DNA of 64,000 nucleotides, taken from assembly GCA_047967505.1 (NCBI GenBank), contig CM106539.1; one strand, written 5' to 3'. Position 1 is the stretch's first letter. Every line of letters begins with the position of its first letter. Source of the stretch: Dipteris shenzhenensis (lineage: Eukaryota; Polypodiophyta; Polypodiopsida; Gleicheniales). Position numbers and translations under genes: made by a program. The notes below the pieces were generated by a model. The model worked only from the letters and a program-made list of their open reading frames with translations. It did no database searches and was not told the origin of the DNA. Shown here piece by piece: positions 32,985 to 44,560 of this stretch.

Positions 32985-33170
32985 CCCTCTCCTCCTCCCT
33001 CCTCCTCCTCCCTCCTCCCTCCTCCTCCTCCTCCCTTCTCCTCCTCCCTCCTCCTCCTCCTCCTCCCTCTCCTCCTTCTCCCTCCTCCTCCTCCTCCCTC
33101 CTCCTCCCTTCTCCTCCTCCCTCCTCCTCCTCCTCCTCCCTCTCCTCCTTCTCCCTTTTGCTTCTCCTCC
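32985..33170 (+). repeat. CTC-rich polypyrimidine tract
   Basis: Interrupted (CTC/CCT)n, nearly all pyrimidine on the plus strand. Long open frames here are products of the repeat and are not genes. Confidence 0.9.
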
Positions 33171-33319
33171 TCCTCCTCCCTCCTCTCTCTTCTTTCCCCC
33201 ATGCTCTTACACCTTCTTCCTCTCCCACTCCTATGCTCCCTTAAAACCCTTAGTTCCTCAACCCTTAACCTTCATGATCTACGAGGGAGACGATTTCTCC
33301 ACCATGTACTCTACCCTGA

Positions 33320-33480
33320 ACCTTGGATCCTCCTTCTAACCCTGGAACCTCTTCTAAACTCTAGAACCTCTCTCTAAACCTTGGAACCTCCTTCTAACCC
33401 TTGAACCTCCTTCTAAACCTTGAAACCTCTTCTAAACTCTGGAACCTCCTTCTAACCCTTAAACTCCTCCTAAACCCTGC
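33320..33480 (+). repeat. 20-bp minisatellite in G1 LTR
   Basis: Roughly eight copies of a unit like CTTCTAAACCTTGGAACCTC. The equivalent in the G2 LTR is at 60395-60580. Confidence 0.8.
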
Positions 33481-33733
33481 AACCCCCAATGAAGGCGAAA
33501 GCCTTCATTACCTCAACCATGATGATACACATTCCGTTTACACATGCATGCACTATGTTTGCTTACCACACTTAAGCCTACGTCTCTCACCAGAATACGA
33601 CTCGAGGTCCTAAGCTACACATATACTACAAACGACAACGCCGATATATCTGTAGGTGACGAAAAGCCTCGGAACCATGCATATTGAGAATACCCCACTC
33701 TTCTTGCGAAAGCCGTGCGAAAGAGCCAACATT

Positions 33734-33751
33734 TGGCATCGCTGTCAGGGA
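33734..33751 (+). promoter_or_regulatory. Primer-binding site of G1
   Basis: TGGCATCGCTGTCAGGGA lies two bases after the LTR. It resembles the TGGCGCC-type primer sites of Tat/Athila gypsy elements, with a few changes. Confidence 0.65.
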
Positions 33752-34769
33752 GACTAGCGTCTCAAGTAACGAGTAAACATACGTAGGTATGTGTAAAAAA
33801 CAAACTACTTCAAACTTTCATGAACATATCACTCAAGAGCTAGGAGAGCTAAAATTTTCCCAACTCAAGTAAAAAATTAAAAAATAATTCCTAGCTGAAA
33901 CTCTTCGCTACTAGTTCAGGAAAATGCATGTTTTTTGGAAAAATAGCACCTTAAGGAATAAATCATACCATATGATGGTTGTCAGAGTGTAGAGCTTCAA
34001 ATTTTGAACATTTCTCCTTTTTACGGAGGCACATTCTGACACAACCACCAAAAGTTATGGGCAATCAATGATTAAAGGTTCTAAATGCCATAACCCAAAA
34101 GAAAAATTAAATCCACCTCCCTAGTCAAACTTGGACAAATTCAAAGGTGCACATGTGTTTGACTAAATCCATGGCTCCCCCTTCTTCCCTATAAAAGAGC
34201 ACCCATCCCTCTCATACTTTTTCTTTTATATCTTGCCTCCGTCCTCTTCCCCATTCCGAGCCCTACGCAAGACACTCCTCCCTTTCCATCAACCACCACC
34301 CTACTCCCATCCTCACATGGTGAGTTACTTCGAGCCCATCTCAGCAGCAGTGATAACCTAGCCATCCACCCACCATCTATTGGTCCTCAACAATCCCGTT
34401 ACATTGAGAAAGACTTGGAGAGCATTCAGGTGACCATCTCTTCCTTTGGATTTTCGTCAAAGTTTTCCGTTCGTCAAGTTTTTTCTTTTTTCTTTTTTCT
34501 CCCAAGCCTCTTCCCCATGAGCTAGACCATAGTGAGTTAGAACGTGCACACGTTCCACGACCCCAGAGATGTTAGCAGCCACAGTATCTAATACTCCTTC
34601 AAGAACTCCAGAGGGTGGTGGTGGTATGGGCAATGGATTTTCTTTTGATTCAAGAGCATATGTTTTCAACAACAAATGTCAGTCGCTGGCACCATCCCTT
34701 GCCAAGCAAAGGTTTGTCAATAGGCAAAAGTAGTTTGAGGCAACAACGGCTTGCTTTTTAGAGGCGGCT
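33752..34769. other. Leader or unassigned region after G1 LTR
   Basis: No gag or pol of the G family is visible, so the body of G1 is deleted or lies elsewhere. A TATA-like CTATAAAAGAGC sits near 34190. Otherwise nothing is recognised. Confidence 0.4.
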
Positions 34770-35780
34770 GACAGAGAGCCTACCAAATGTAGCCTCTTGG
34801 ATTGTTGGAGGTGACTTCAACAAGTTTGGGGAGGATAAGCAGAGCAGAGCGTCCTTCTCGGAGATGTCGACATCAAAGAGGAGCACGTGAGAGAAGTTTA
34901 TTTTCATGATCTGTGGCAGAGACCCATGGTGAGAGGCAGAGTTTTTCATACTTCCAAGAAGCCTTCGTTTCTCTTTTAGGAATCGCAAGCATGATGGACT
35001 AGTTGGACAAGTTTTATGTTGAGAAATGGGCAATGCACCGGGGATGAGGTACTGGCATTTTGACAGGGACCACGACGTCTGATCATTCCCCAATTATTTT
35101 GCACCTCGGGCAACCCCGTCGAGAGCTTCCCTGGAGCAAGAGGCGGGTCGAGACCTGGAGTCAATCGGTTGATGGGCCAGACGAAGGTTGAGCCCTGTGG
35201 GCAACACATGCGATTCAGAGGAGAGTGGGGAGTTGCAGTCCAAAGCTTTTCATCGCCACCACCTCCTTCAAGCATCTCAGAGAGGCATCTCAGAGAGCGA
35301 CACCTAGGGTTACATTGGCTTGTAGACAGACATGAGTGCAAGAGGCTTGACCTCTAGGACACAGAGACTCATCATGAAGAGTTCTCCTACCATTTTTCCA
35401 AAGCCCGCTGGGTGCAACAAGGTGATAGGATGACTAGGCAATTCTTTTAGGCCACAGGACCCAAATTAGTGCGGGAACATAACTACAGGGACTGAGAGAT
35501 GCGGACAGCCACATGCACTCGGATTCCCATGATATTCTTAAGATGATCACATAGTTCTACATGAGGTTGTTTTAGGCTGAGGAGTCCCCCTTGGTGCTTG
35601 CAACCAAGGAGGTTGTTTGGGCCCACATCCCAACAATAGTGTCTCAGAGCATGAGCAAACAGCTAGAGATGCCTTTCACAGATGAGGAGCTCTTAGAGGC
35701 CCTCAAGGTCCTCCCTATCATGTGCACGGATTGGTATCCAACGTGTATTGGGTACACAAGACTAGCTCAGGTAGCCTAGG
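34770..35780 (+). pseudogene. LINE (L1-type) endonuclease and pre-RT fragment
   Basis: Three signs of an APE-type endonuclease occur in order: WIVGGDFNKFGE (34798), LDKFYVEKWAM (35003) and SDHSPIILHLG (35078). Then WVQQGDRMTRQFF, the pre-RT motif of plant LINEs, follows near 35410. The open frame 35591-35779 contains PFTDEELLEALKVLP, which normally precedes the RT. The RT itself is absent. Frame changes and stops make it a fossil. Confidence 0.72.
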
Positions 35781-36686
35781 GACACTTAGAGCTAGGTAGG
35801 CTTGATTCTCAGGTTGAGTGGCAAGGGTACGAACCAGTTAGAGGTCTTCGCTATTTTTGGCGCTTGGGGACCAAGTCTATATAAGGGTCCCAGAGGTTTA
35901 ATTTTCAAAGAGCCGATGGGAGCAAGACTTATTCCCAAGTGCTAGGTCTTGTCTGTGATCCTGGATTGAGTCACGGACATGCGTGTGCATCATAGCGCAA
36001 GCTGGTTATGATCTGGTTGGGAGTTCGTGCCAATAGCTCAACTGGAGGCTCGGAGGGAAAATCTCCTGATTTAGGATCGCATCCCATAGATGTCATGCTT
36101 GGGTGCTGAGCAACATGCTCAGTTTCCTCACGTTTGGTGTGTTCTTGTGTTTGCTTGTAGATCAAAGGTTTCAGAAGTGTTAGGGTCATGTCAGTTGGTA
36201 TTAGAACCAACTCCTGAGGTAGGAACTTCTGTTTGCAAGAATTTTGGACGATTTTTTGTCCAGGTATGCCCTAATTTTGAAATTCATGTTCATTACTCTG
36301 CCAGTGCTTGATTGGTTCATAGGTTAAGGGAAGTGGTTAAGATTAGGGAAAGAAGGTAGGAGAAGGGCAGAGAGTGAGTGAATCCAAAGTTGAACTGAGG
36401 TGTTAGGTGAGAGAGAGAGCGAGGTGTAGCTTGGAGGGGCAGAGAGAACGATTGCACAGGAGAGAGATTGCAAGAGAGAAGCGATGGGCTGATCGTTGGT
36501 AAGCGATGGGCTGAGGTAGAGCTTCAGTTGAAACCCAAGTACAGTCAGGCTGAGCAAAGACTAGGACAGCGCCATAGGCTGAAACAGTTCACTGGAGGGA
36601 GCGTGTGTGAGGAGCGAGTTTTTTGAGCGAGTTTTGAAGCAAGTTTTTTTGGCAACCCACTATTTCTTATTCCACCTATTCTAGTT

Positions 36687-36690
<4 letters not shown>
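35781..36690. other. Unassigned stretch with a TATA-like and a primer-site-like motif
   Basis: TCTATATAAGGG lies near 35877, and TTGGTATTAGAACCAACTC near 36195 resembles a methionine tRNA primer site. The pair could be the end of an LTR. No coding follows; the CT tract begins at 36690. Confidence 0.35.
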
Positions 36691-36759
<69 letters not shown>

Positions 36760-36802
36760 TCTCTCTCTCCCTCCCTCCCTCCCTCTCTCTCTCTCTCTCT
36801 CT

Positions 36803-36863
<61 letters not shown>

Positions 36864-36920
36864 TGTGTGTGTATGCGCACGTGCGCACGAGTGCATATAG
36901 CTCTCTCACCCCCCCTCCCT

Positions 36921-36974
<54 letters not shown>

Positions 36975-36988
36975 CTCTCTCTCTCTCT
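36691..36988 (+). repeat. (CT)n microsatellite
   Basis: Almost pure CT repeat in three blocks, broken by CCCT runs and by a GT/GCAC segment (36861-36900). Open frames with Arg-Glu repeats on the minus strand are artefacts of the repeat. Confidence 0.95.
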
Positions 36989-37752
36989 GGTCTTTAGCAA
37001 TTGTACACGGCATGTGCTTTGTAAACTCAAAAGCCTTGCATTCTATTTGATGGGTTTTGCAAACATTGGCCAATTAACACTGATGGTTTAAGGTTTGTGC
37101 TCCATTTTTGTGTAAGAAGAAGAAACCATTAAAAACAACAATACTTCTATGAAAGAAGAACAAGCAATTCATTCAAGTCCATGCTAATCACAAATTTTTT
37201 TGGTGAATTAAACCCAACATTACAAAGGACACAATACTCCAAATTTCTCCATGATATTGGTGTATGATACATAATTGCGTTTGGAATTCTATTCCAAGGA
37301 AATAAGCAAATAAATTGTTTTGCTACATATTTGGCATTTTGGTAAACGTTCTATCACTGAAAAGGACTTGCAAATTTTCATCTGAAAGCATGTATGAACA
37401 TGTTCGCATTGGCATCCATCCCAAACACATGGAGCTAAACAAAATACAAATGCTTGCATGCAAGGAATGCCTTCCCCTCCATCACTCAATCCATGAAATC
37501 CCAACAACGACATACTGGGTTCTTGGCAACGTCAACATTATCACTTTCCCCGATCACTCTAGAGTTTTCAGTCTCTATCTTGAAAACTTCATCTTTCAAG
37601 GCTTTCAATATTGTGTGCTCCTTTACTGTTGCTTCTAGAGCAAGGGTGGAATTGATCCTTGTAGCCGTAGCTTCTAAGACTCCCGGTCGATATCTTGGTG
37701 CAGATGCATTCAAATGACACTCTATCGGGGCCTTGTGTAGAACAAATTGCAG
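36989..37752. other. No gene recognised
   Basis: AT-rich non-coding sequence. No domain, LTR or repeat structure was recognised on either strand. Confidence 0.45.
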
Positions 37753-37845
37753 TGAAGAGAGTGGGAGAGAAGTAAGGAGTCTCACTTGCAACTTTCTCAC
37801 ATACACAATGGGGGAATACACACAAAGGTGGAGGTTGAAAACAAT
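37753..37845 (-). repeat. Fragment of copia E LTR
   Basis: Starts TGAAGAGAGTGGGAGAG and follows the E LTR to GGTTGAAAACAAT, then changes abruptly into a CCTCCACC-rich tract. Confidence 0.85.
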
Positions 37846-38235
37846 CCCCTCCACCATTCCCCCCTCCACCACCATCCCCTCCACTTCCCCCCCCCCCTTT
37901 TCCTCCCCCCCCCATCCCTCCATTCCCCCCCCCCCTCCTCCATCTCCCCCTCCACCACCACCCCTTCCCCCCCCCGTCTCCCTCCACCACCACCCTTTCT
38001 TCCCCCCCCCTGCCCCCCTCCTCCATCTCCACCTCCCCCCCTCCATCTCCACCACCCCCTCCACCCTCCAACACCCCCCCTTCCATCTCCTCCACCCCCC
38101 CCCCTGCATCTCCACCACCCCCCTCTCCACCACCCTCCCCTCCATCTCCACCACCCCCTTCCCCCCTCCATCTCCACCACCCCCCTCTCCACCAGCCTCC
38201 CCTCCATCTCCACCACCCCCTTCCACCACCACTCT

Positions 38236-38275
<40 letters not shown>

Positions 38276-38329
38276 CCCCCCCTTCTCTCTCTTTCCCTCC
38301 CCCTCCCTCTTCTCCCTCTCTCTCCCCGC

Positions 38330-38381
<52 letters not shown>

Positions 38382-38448
38382 CCCCCCTCTCTCTCTCTCT
38401 TTCCCTCCCCCTCCCTCTTCTCTCTCTTTCTCTCTATCCTCCCCCCCG

Positions 38449-38491
<43 letters not shown>

Positions 38492-38643
38492 CCCTTCTCT
38501 CTCTTTCCCTCCCTGTCCATCTTCTCCCTCTCTCTATCTCTCTCTCTCTCTCTCTGTCTCTCTCTTTCTCTCTGTCTCTATCTCTGTCTCTGTCTCTCTC
38601 TCTCTTTCTCTCTCTTTTCCCCTCCTCTCTCTCTCTCTCTTTT

Positions 38644-38701
<58 letters not shown>

Positions 38702-38799
38702 TTCCCCCTCTCTCTCTCTCTCTTTCCCTCCCCCTCCCTCTTCTCTCTCTCTCTCTACCCCGTCTCTTTTCTCTCTCTCTCTCTCTCTTTCTCTCTCCA

Positions 38800-38840
<41 letters not shown>

Positions 38841-38849
38841 CCTCTCTCT

Positions 38850-38882
<33 letters not shown>

Positions 38883-38923
38883 ACCCCGTCTCTTTTCTCT
38901 CTCTCTCTCTCTTTCTCTCTCTA

Positions 38924-38975
<52 letters not shown>

Positions 38976-39040
38976 TCCCCCTCCCTCTTCTCTCTCTGTC
39001 TCTCTACCAGCGTCTCTTCTCTCTCTCTCTACCCCCCCTC
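37846..39040 (+). repeat. Polypyrimidine satellite-like tract
   Basis: About 1.2 kb almost free of purines on the plus strand: first C-rich with CCACC/CCATCT blocks, then (CT)n separated by TTTCCCTCCCCCTCCC boxes. The CT blocks repeat with a loose higher-order pattern (for example CTCTACCCCGTCTCTTTTC twice). The long frames on both strands are not genes. Confidence 0.93.
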
Positions 39041-39310
39041 GCTGGCCGCTCCAATTACCTAACCATTAACTTAATAGCAAGGGCTTAAGCCCTTGCTGCT
39101 AAGGGCAGTGGCGCCCGCAACCTCCTCCCCGCTGCCACAGTGCCCACCCCTAGCCACACCCTCCTCACTACCCACCTCACCGCCCGCCTCCTCCCCCCTC
39201 CCCTCACTAGCCCCCCTCCCCTCCTCTCTGCTCCACCCTCCCCTCCTCCGTTCGAAATGCCCCCCCCTCTCAAACACCTCTCGTCAGCCGCAGCGCGATA
39301 CCCCCCCCGG
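39041..39310. other. GC-rich stretch with a perfect palindrome
   Basis: C-rich sequence following the CT tract. A 22-bp perfect palindrome, centred on GGGCTTAAGCCC, lies at 39076-39097. No gene is supported. Confidence 0.5.
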
Positions 39311-39696
39311 GAAATTTTTATTTAAAAAATAAAAATTAATTATTATTTATCAATTAAAAAAGCCTAATCTAACCTAACCTAACTGGACCCTAGGACTAAC
39401 CCTAGCTAGGTTAGTTTATACCTAGGTTAGGTTAGCTCTAACTTAGGTTAGATTAGATGTACCAATCTAGTTAGTGTAACTGTAGGTTAGTTAGTTGTAG
39501 TTAGGTTAGTCTAACTTCTAGTTAGACTAATTGGATAGTTAGGTTAGGTCAACTAACTGTGGCTAGTTTATCTAACTGTCATCAGTTTTAACCCACAGTT
39601 AGGGTTATAGGCTAGTTAGACTAACTGGAATCCAATTGGTTCAAACCCCTCAGTTGGACTTAAAGTCCATTCACACCAACCGTAAGACCAAGGCCC
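39311..39696. repeat. AT-rich run and irregular CCTAA/TTAGG motifs
   Basis: An AT-rich run of about 45 bp is followed by scattered CTAACCTAACC and AGGTTAGGTTAG motifs on both strands, able to pair with each other. The copies are irregular and not a telomere array. Confidence 0.5.
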
Positions 39697-40327
39697 TGTT
39701 AAATTACACGATGCAGCGGAACAGAAACTGAACAAAGAATAGAGAGTACACATCAAACTGGAGAGGAACAAAATTTTCCGTTAATACTAATGTAGTACAA
39801 ATGATGGCTCCGTCCACCCGTGCGCTCCCACAGTGGAGCTTAGATGGCGATCCAGACACATACTAGGTGAAGAGCTACTAGCTAGAAGATCTGATTTGAA
39901 CTTATCTGATACAATGGACTGGGGAGGTCGGCTCTTTATAGCTATGAGGGTGGTAGTCGGATCAACGTAGTTGGTGGAACCAACCAGTCAACCTAGTCGG
40001 TGGAGCCAACTAGTCAACCTAGTCGGTGGAACCGACTAGTCGTCCATAGAATATTCAGGGAATATTTCCTATATCGTTGCCTCGGGGGCTCTCACCCCCG
40101 AACCTTGGGGGCCAGCTGGCCAGGCCCCAGCAAGAGTAAGGGGCTCCCAGACAATCACCTTTCTACCATCAACGGTCTCATTGATAGACCTCATCTGACA
40201 TGCAAGTTAGGATCCATCCAGTGTCTCGGGCTCACACATGGCTTCTCCTCATATGGGGGCCTTACAACTTGAGCACCTTAGACCACTGGTGGTTACCAGG
40301 AGGGTGGGGCATTGAGCATATCTAACA
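39697..40327 (-). repeat. Copia H 3' LTR
   Basis: Starts TGTTAAATTACACGATGCAG and ends ATATCTAACA, followed by CCCCCCCTCAATG, the complement of a polypurine tract. The start matches the sequence after the primer site at 49101 for about 30 bp. Confidence 0.8.
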
Positions 40328-41090
40328 CCCCCCCTCAATGTCCATCCGCAGGTGAACTACTTCTCGGCCCAATGCTGAGTCTCTGAAGATGAACTGATCC
40401 TTCCTGAGTGCCTTGGTGAAGATATCTGCTCCATTTTGCTCTGTTGGATAGTAGACCAATTCCACTATCCCGTCCTCGATCAAATCACGCACATAGTGAT
40501 ATTGAATCTCTATATGTTTTGTGCACGCATGAAACATTGGATTTTTAGCAATGGCCATGCAACTTTGATTGTCGCACCTCAGCACAGTTCCCTCATCCTC
40601 TTGCACTCCCATGTGCCATAAGATCCTCCTCAGCCACACTGCTTCACAAGCAGCAAAACATGCTGCCTTACTCAGCCTCGGTAGAAGACAATGCCACTGT
40701 TGGTTGTTTCTTACTGATCCAAGAGAAGATACCTGAACCTAAAGAGAAACAATATCCAGAATGAGTCACAATGACCAGCCAAGGAAGTGCTCATACCATA
40801 GGTGATGCCATAATCAAGAGTACCCTTCACATACCTGAGCACCCGCATCCCTGTATTCCAATGATTCTCCTGGGGATTATTGGAGAACCTGCTCAAAATG
40901 CCAACAGCAAAACTAATGTCCGGTCTAGTAATGCACAGATAGATGAGACTGCCGACCAACTTCCTGTACCTCCCGATGTCTACTGGTGGTGAGGCATCCT
41001 CCATAGACAACCTCGCATTTACCTCCATAGGTGTAGCTATCTCCTTGCACTCAGACATACCAAATGCCTTCAAGATCTCCCTTGCATATT
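40328..41090 (-). pseudogene. Copia H RNase H
   Basis: The frame 40639-40322 carries VLRCDNQSCMAIAKNP, KHIEIQYHYVRDL and GADIFTKALRKDQF. The frame 41073-40711 carries the linker KLVGSLIYLCITRPDISFAVG, MRVLRYVKGTLDYGI and AGHCDS in place of the usual DADWAG, pointing to damage at the first RNase H Asp. A frame change separates the two. Confidence 0.82.
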
Positions 41091-41903
41091 TTTGCTGAGA
41101 GATGAAGATCTTGCCTGTTGCCAGACTTCAATCCCCAAACAGTAGTGCATCAAGCCTAAGTCTGTCATCTCAAACTCAATGCTCAACACCTTTCTTGTCT
41201 GCTGGATCATGTCTTCATAGTCGCCTGTAATAAGGAGATCATCCACATATAGAACAATAATAGCAAATTTTCCACCTTTCCTGTACACATACAAGTTAGC
41301 ATATGAGGCACATCTTTTGAAGTTTAATTTATGAAAAAATTTGTCTATCCATTGGTACCATGCTCTTGGGGCTTGTTTCAGCCCCTACAGAGCCTTCTTC
41401 AGCTTACATACTTTGTTCTCAGAATGGGGGGCCTCAAACCCAGGTGGCTGAGCTACGTACACCTCCTCCTTGAGGTCACCATTCAAGAATGCTGATTTAA
41501 CATCCATTTGATAAACTGGCCACTTTTTATGAGCAGCCACCGATAGTACTATGTGAATAGTGGTCATTCTAGTAGTCGGAGCGAAAGATTCCTGAAAATC
41601 AAACCCTTCAACCTGCAAAAATCCTTGTGTAACCAATCTGGCTTTGTACTTTTCCAAGGTCCCATCAGCCTTATACTTTACCTTCCAAACCCACTTGGTG
41701 CCAATTACCAGCTCCCAAGTTTCATTCTTCATGATGCTGTCATATTCTACTTGCATAGCATTTTTCCAATCTCGGTCTACAAGTACTTCCTCCAAACTCA
41801 CAGGCTCCTTTACTTCTGCAATAATCTCAGCCATCAAGGCCATATTGACTATGTGAAGAAGCCCTCCTTTGCTCCTCAATTCTCTGAGACCAACTTGGTC
41901 CAT
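41070..41903 (-). pseudogene. Copia H reverse transcriptase
   Basis: The open part 41903-41385 has [29 protein letters not shown] (with a short deletion before IGTKW), [10 protein letters not shown] and [20 protein letters not shown], then LKKAL and a TAG where Tyr is usual. The continuation (41294-41070) holds the intact catalytic box VLYVDDLLITG and MTDLGLMHYCLGIEV. Confidence 0.86.
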
Positions 41904-41910
41904 CTACATG

Positions 41911-42750
41911 CTACTCAACAGACATAGGCATCTGGCTATCATGGTCATAGAGCTGCCTTACCCATCGCGGCAATGGCTTTTCTGGTGGTGTAACAATAGG
42001 TTGGTGACTTATACCTTCATCATCTGATATTTCCTCCTCCTTTATATCTCCTGGGACAAGTCCATAGTGAATTACCTCTTCACTTGATGATAAAGTGGAA
42101 GAGCTCTTCTCTTCCTCCACTGCATGTGGCTGCTCCTTGAACACCACATCGCGGCTCGCTATGATCTTCTTTGCCTCTAAGTCATACAACTTATAGGCTT
42201 TCTTCTCATCACAATAGCCTAAAAAGATACATTTGGTGCTTTTTGGTTGTAGCTTGTTTCTCTCTTTGTATGGTACATGCGCATAGCATTCACACCCAAA
42301 TGTTCTGAAATGGGAGACAGATGGCTTCTTACCGCTGTAAGCCTCATGTGGTGTTTTACCTTTGAGTGCCTTTATATAGTTGCGATTAAGGATGTAAACC
42401 ACAGTATTGATAGTGTCAGCGCAAAAGTGGTTTGGCAGTCTAGCACCTTTCAACATACACCTCCCCATCTCCATGGTGGTCTGCATTTGGCATTCAACAA
42501 TCGAATTTTGCTGAGGCATATGTGGTGTCGTCGTTTGTCGCTTGATCCCTTTGATCTTGCAAAAATCTCCAAACTTTGTAGAAACAAACTCACCACCACC
42601 ATGCGATCTGAATTTCTTCACTTTTCTCCCTGTTTCATTTTCAACAAGCCATACTTTCAATTTACGAAAAGCTTGAGCCTTTTCGCGAAGAAAGCACACC
42701 CACATCTTCCTACTATAGTCGTCAACAATCAATAAAAAATAGGAAGATCC
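41911..42750 (-). pseudogene. Copia H integrase, interrupted by E3
   Basis: Read from the E3 border: SSYFLLIVDDYSRKMWVCFL, KKFRSHGGGEF (the second catalytic Asp is His), QTTTPHMPQQNSIVECQMQT (Glu retained), GRCMLKGARLPNHFCADTIN, FRTFGCECYAHVPYK and KCIFLGYCDEKKAYKLYD. The frame is open for about 280 codons. The first eighteen residues of the apparent frame come from the E3 LTR. Confidence 0.87.
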
Positions 42751-43109
42751 TGTTGAGATATCTAGCTCTACTCGTGATATGCCAGGGTGACCGTTGTGCA
42801 TTTATGTCACCGACTTGTTAGCTGCAGATGCGGTTGGTACACCGCCCATGAATAATAGCTGGATGACAGCTCTCCTTATGTACTCTAGTTAGTAGCTTAG
42901 TTAGTATGCCACCTTAGTTAGCTGAGTTTGGTTTGAGACCCAAATATAGGGTTCACCTATTCCTTTTGTACTAAGAGAGAGTTCTTTTGGCTTTCACAAC
43001 TGCGAAGAGGAAAATTGTTTTCAGCCTCCACCTTTATGTGTATTCCCCCTTTTGTGTATGTGAGAAAGCTGCAAGTGAGACTCCTTACTTCTCTCCCACT
43101 CTCTTCACA
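42751..43109 (+). repeat. Copia E3 5' LTR
   Basis: Starts TGTTGAGATATCTAGC and ends CTCTCTTCACA. The primer site TGGTATCAGATC follows at 43110. Confidence 0.93.
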
Positions 43110-43596
43110 TGGTATCAGATCTCGGTTCGTGGTAAGGAGCTCAAGAAAGCAAACCAAGTTCGTAGTGTCTTGGTAAGAGGATCAGTGTTGCTTTCCTTTT
43201 TTGAGTTTGGGAGCAAATCTCTGTAGATAGCACAGTTGAAAAGTGCAAGAGTGCATTGTCTCTGATTGGGATGCCCTTCACGGTGTGGTGAGAGGGTAGT
43301 ATATGCCATTTCGAGTCACGTTTTGGTGGCGAAAGTTTTCCGCATGCACTCAGAAAGGTGCCCTGTTTTTGCTGTGCGACCACTGTTCTGCAGGTCGGTG
43401 AAAAGTTACCGTAGAAATTGCATCGTATGCCTATGCGCAGAGATATTGGGAGTGACATAATAATTCTTATTGCATGTTGATGCAAAATTGTCACTAGGAA
43501 GTGACTGTGTGGTCAAATACCACTTTCATCAGTTTTGTAGATTTGCCCTTGTGAGGCAGAAGTTGTGTTTTTTGCCGTGACAGAATATTTTTGCAG
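43110..43596 (+). promoter_or_regulatory. E3 primer-binding site and leader
   Basis: TGGTATCAGATCTCGG starts at 43110, close to the methionine tRNA site. The rest is untranslated leader, shared with E5 (55356-55831) and, in reverse, E1 and E4. Confidence 0.8.
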
Positions 43597-44560
43597 TGTT
43601 CTATAAAGGCATCTGATGCTCATTCACAGATAGTCACTGAAAAGCTTGACAAGAACAACTTCCCAGCATGGAAGTTTAAAATGATGAATTTCCTTAAGGG
43701 AAAAGGCTATTGTGAGTTCATTACTGGAGCTGAACAAGAACCAGTTATTCCTAATGTTCCCAATCAATAGGAGTTGTAGGCATTTAAAGGATGGCATGAG
43801 AGAGCCACAAAAGTTATGTACTGGCTATCTTTTAGTATTTTAGATTCTATGATTGTGCATATTTAGGATGAAAGCACGCCGAAGGAGGCGTGGTATACTT
43901 TGACAAAAATGTACAGCACAAATACGCAAGCCAGGAAAATGCAGCTCAAGCAGGAGTTGCATAATGTGCAGAGAGAAAGTATGAGAATCAATGACTACCA
44001 CATGAAGGTGAAGAAGATTGCAGATGCACTTGCTTCCATTGGGTCACCAATGGAAGATGATGATTTAGTTTCTGTGACCTTGAATGGTCTAGGAAAGGAT
44101 TATGCACAATTCCGGACATCCATTGCCATCCGTGAAAAATTTCCTGATTTTGAGGAGTTGATTGCTCTTCTAATTTTTTAAGAGCAAAGAAATGGTGGTG
44201 CATCTTCTTCAAGAGGTACTTCAAAAGAAACTGTCTTCTACTCAAATGCTGGAAGAGGTAGAGGTAGAGGTAGAGCAGGCTGATCTGGAGGTCGTGGCAA
44301 AAATTAGAATATGCAGCAAATTCAAGAAAACTAGTCCTATGGAGGAGGACGTGGTAACTTTAGAGGCAGGGGGAGCCAAAGAGGTTGTGGTGGATGGCAG
44401 AGAGGCCAAAATGCAAACAGCAATGTTGAATGCTACTACTGTGGTAAAATGGGTCATATGGCTAAAGACTGCTGCAAAAAGCAGAATGACATCATGAATG
44501 GAAAATTGCAGCAAGGCAATTATGCATCCTCTAGTAGACAGGGTGATGACAGAAATGAGC
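43597..44560 (+). pseudogene. Copia E3 gag, start codon lost
   Basis: The sequence equivalent to the E5 start reads AAG instead of ATG. KLDKNNFPAWKFKMMNFLKGKGY and TGAEQEPVIP begin the gag domain. Frame 43900-44181 is open with QLKQELHNVQRESMR and VSVTLNGLGKDYAQF. Stops occur at about 43770, 43864 and 44179. A Gly/Arg-rich tail and an intact zinc knuckle (CYYCGKMGHMAKDCCKK) close it, continuing into the protease frame. Confidence 0.85.

Larger units (their letters stand above)
32412..33731 (+). repeat. G1 5' LTR (Tat/Athila-like gypsy)
   Basis: Starts TGTTGTCTCTGTGCCAACATG and ends GAAAGAGCCAACA. The same LTR in reverse is at 60139-61282, and a piece is at 54749-55015. In order it holds a 13-bp minisatellite (32531-32765), a TATA box (GTATAAATACC near 32807), a CTC-rich tract (32985-33170), a 20-bp minisatellite (33320-33480) and a run to the end. 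A primer site follows. Only the LTR and leader of this copy are seen. Confidence 0.8.

Noticed and set aside
32843-33339. Long open frames over the CTC tract of the G1 LTR
   Set aside because: Low-complexity Ser/Leu/Pro or Glu/Arg/Gly products of the repeat; the stretch is LTR sequence.
36545-39088. Long open frames of Ser/Leu/Pro or Arg/Glu repeats
   Set aside because: They are read-outs of CT, CTC and C-rich simple sequence in several frames and both strands; no non-repeat protein sequence is present.
39360-39630. Telomere-like array (TTAGG or CCTAA motifs)
   Set aside because: The motifs are irregular, occur on both strands within short distances and are not the plant TTTAGGG unit. It is not a telomere or clear interstitial array.
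42751-42801. First residues of the minus-strand integrase frame of copia H
   Set aside because: They come from the E3 LTR; H coding starts at the LTR border.
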